In this document: piece after piece, positions 63,790-64,000 of the stretch
How positions within the stretch are numbered: the stretch's first letter is position 1
How the letters are laid out: each line of letters begins with the position of its first letter
From: Companilactobacillus formosensis
GTDB taxonomy: Bacteria; Bacillota; Bacilli; Lactobacillales; Lactobacillaceae
Reading direction: 5' to 3'
Assembly: GCF_005405305.1 (NCBI RefSeq)
Contig: NZ_BJDU01000002.1
Location: 248,001 to 312,000 of the forward strand
DNA: 64,000 nt
Translations under genes and position numbers: made by a program
Notes under the pieces: model-generated
The model's database searches: none
What the model was told of the DNA's origin: nothing
What the model saw: the letters and a program-made list of their open reading frames with translations, nothing else

Positions 63790-64000
63790 CTATTGAATCG
63801 ATTCAGACAAAGTCCATTCAATTTGACCTTGATATTCGCCACTGAGATTGGATTTTTGATTTTTGACCATAATACCGTCATCATCATCCCAGTTATCAGA
63901 AATATTTTCGATTTTATTTTGTCCACTCACAGCAGTATCACGATTGGCGATAGTTGGAGTATTAGTCAAAGATTGATAATTGTCGTTTTTATCAATGAAG
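63790..64000 (-). CDS. C-terminal end of a WxL-like cell-surface protein (partial)
   Basis: An open frame enters from the right edge and ends at TAG 63790-63792. The last 70 residues contain SLTNTPTIANRD, NWDDDDGIMVKN and the ending GEYQGQIEWTLSESIQ. The Trp-Thr-Leu in that ending matches the distal W-x-L motif of WxL domains, which attach proteins to peptidoglycan in lactobacilli and enterococci and usually end close after a WTL. It is likely the wall-binding end of a secreted protein; the rest is outside the window. Confidence 0.6.
   Translation of the reverse strand, partial: FIDKNDNYQSLTNTPTIANRDTAVSGQNKIENISDNWDDDDGIMVKNQKSNLSGEYQGQIEWTLSESIQ

Overview
The window is 64 kb of a low-GC Gram-positive chromosome. 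Gene content (mupG-murQ-murP peptidoglycan recovery, HslUV with XerC and TopA, heterodimeric ABC exporter, WxL-type wall protein, ROK kinases, many TTG/GTG starts behind strong AAGGAG sites) fits the family Lactobacillaceae. I think a Companilactobacillus-like species (old L. farciminis/alimentarius group) is most likely, but that is inference. There are no tRNA or rRNA genes, insertion sequences, prophage or CRISPR arrays.

Left end, 1-8,500: a mixed stretch, mostly plus strand. It holds a ferric-reductase-like flavocytochrome, an MFS exporter, an M20 amidohydrolase, two hexapeptide acetyltransferases, an NAD(P)H-binding protein, an unknown 263-residue protein, and a TetR gene followed by the wreck of an ABC exporter (ATPase start joined to permease end). 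At 8464-8491 is a 28-bp match to the Firmicute dif site. Genes before it run mainly rightward and genes after it mainly leftward, so this is probably the replication terminus.

8,500-14,700: metallophosphoesterase, RecQ, a TetR-controlled ABC exporter with a visible operator, and an O6-alkylguanine transferase. 14,800-19,650: a five-gene operon for recovery of MurNAc-GlcNAc from cell wall (mupG, murQ, murP, murR and a private EIIA) behind a clear promoter with a cre-like site. 19,700-24,600: a degenerate tyrosine-recombinase-like protein, a LOG-family hydrolase, GlcU, Mn-pyrophosphatase and a LysR regulator. 24,600-29,900: parC, parE (with a LexA-like box in the promoter) and plsY.

29,950-33,620: a heterodimeric LmrCD/BmrCD-like exporter whose leader holds a strong promoter, a six-codon ORF and an overlapping terminator, probably a ribosome-mediated attenuator. 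34,900-46,000: a long leftward housekeeping block (degV, ypmR, ypmS, yozE, rbgA, rnhB, dprA, topA, xerC, hslV, hslU, lacX-like epimerase). 46,200-52,300: trhA, folA, thyA, uup, two proteins of unknown function and cca.

52,400-61,430 is a plant-glycoside region: a SemiSWEET sugar transporter, a GH1 6-phospho-beta-glucosidase and a ROK kinase in one operon, divergent from an AraC regulator, followed by an alpha-L-rhamnosidase, MFS permease and esterase operon. The first operon lacks a PTS although its hydrolase has the phosphate-binding motif, so ATP-dependent phosphorylation by the ROK kinase after uptake is the simplest reading. The right end holds an unknown 136-residue protein, a lipoprotein gene preceded by an 18-codon leader ORF, another ROK kinase and the end of a WxL-like surface protein.
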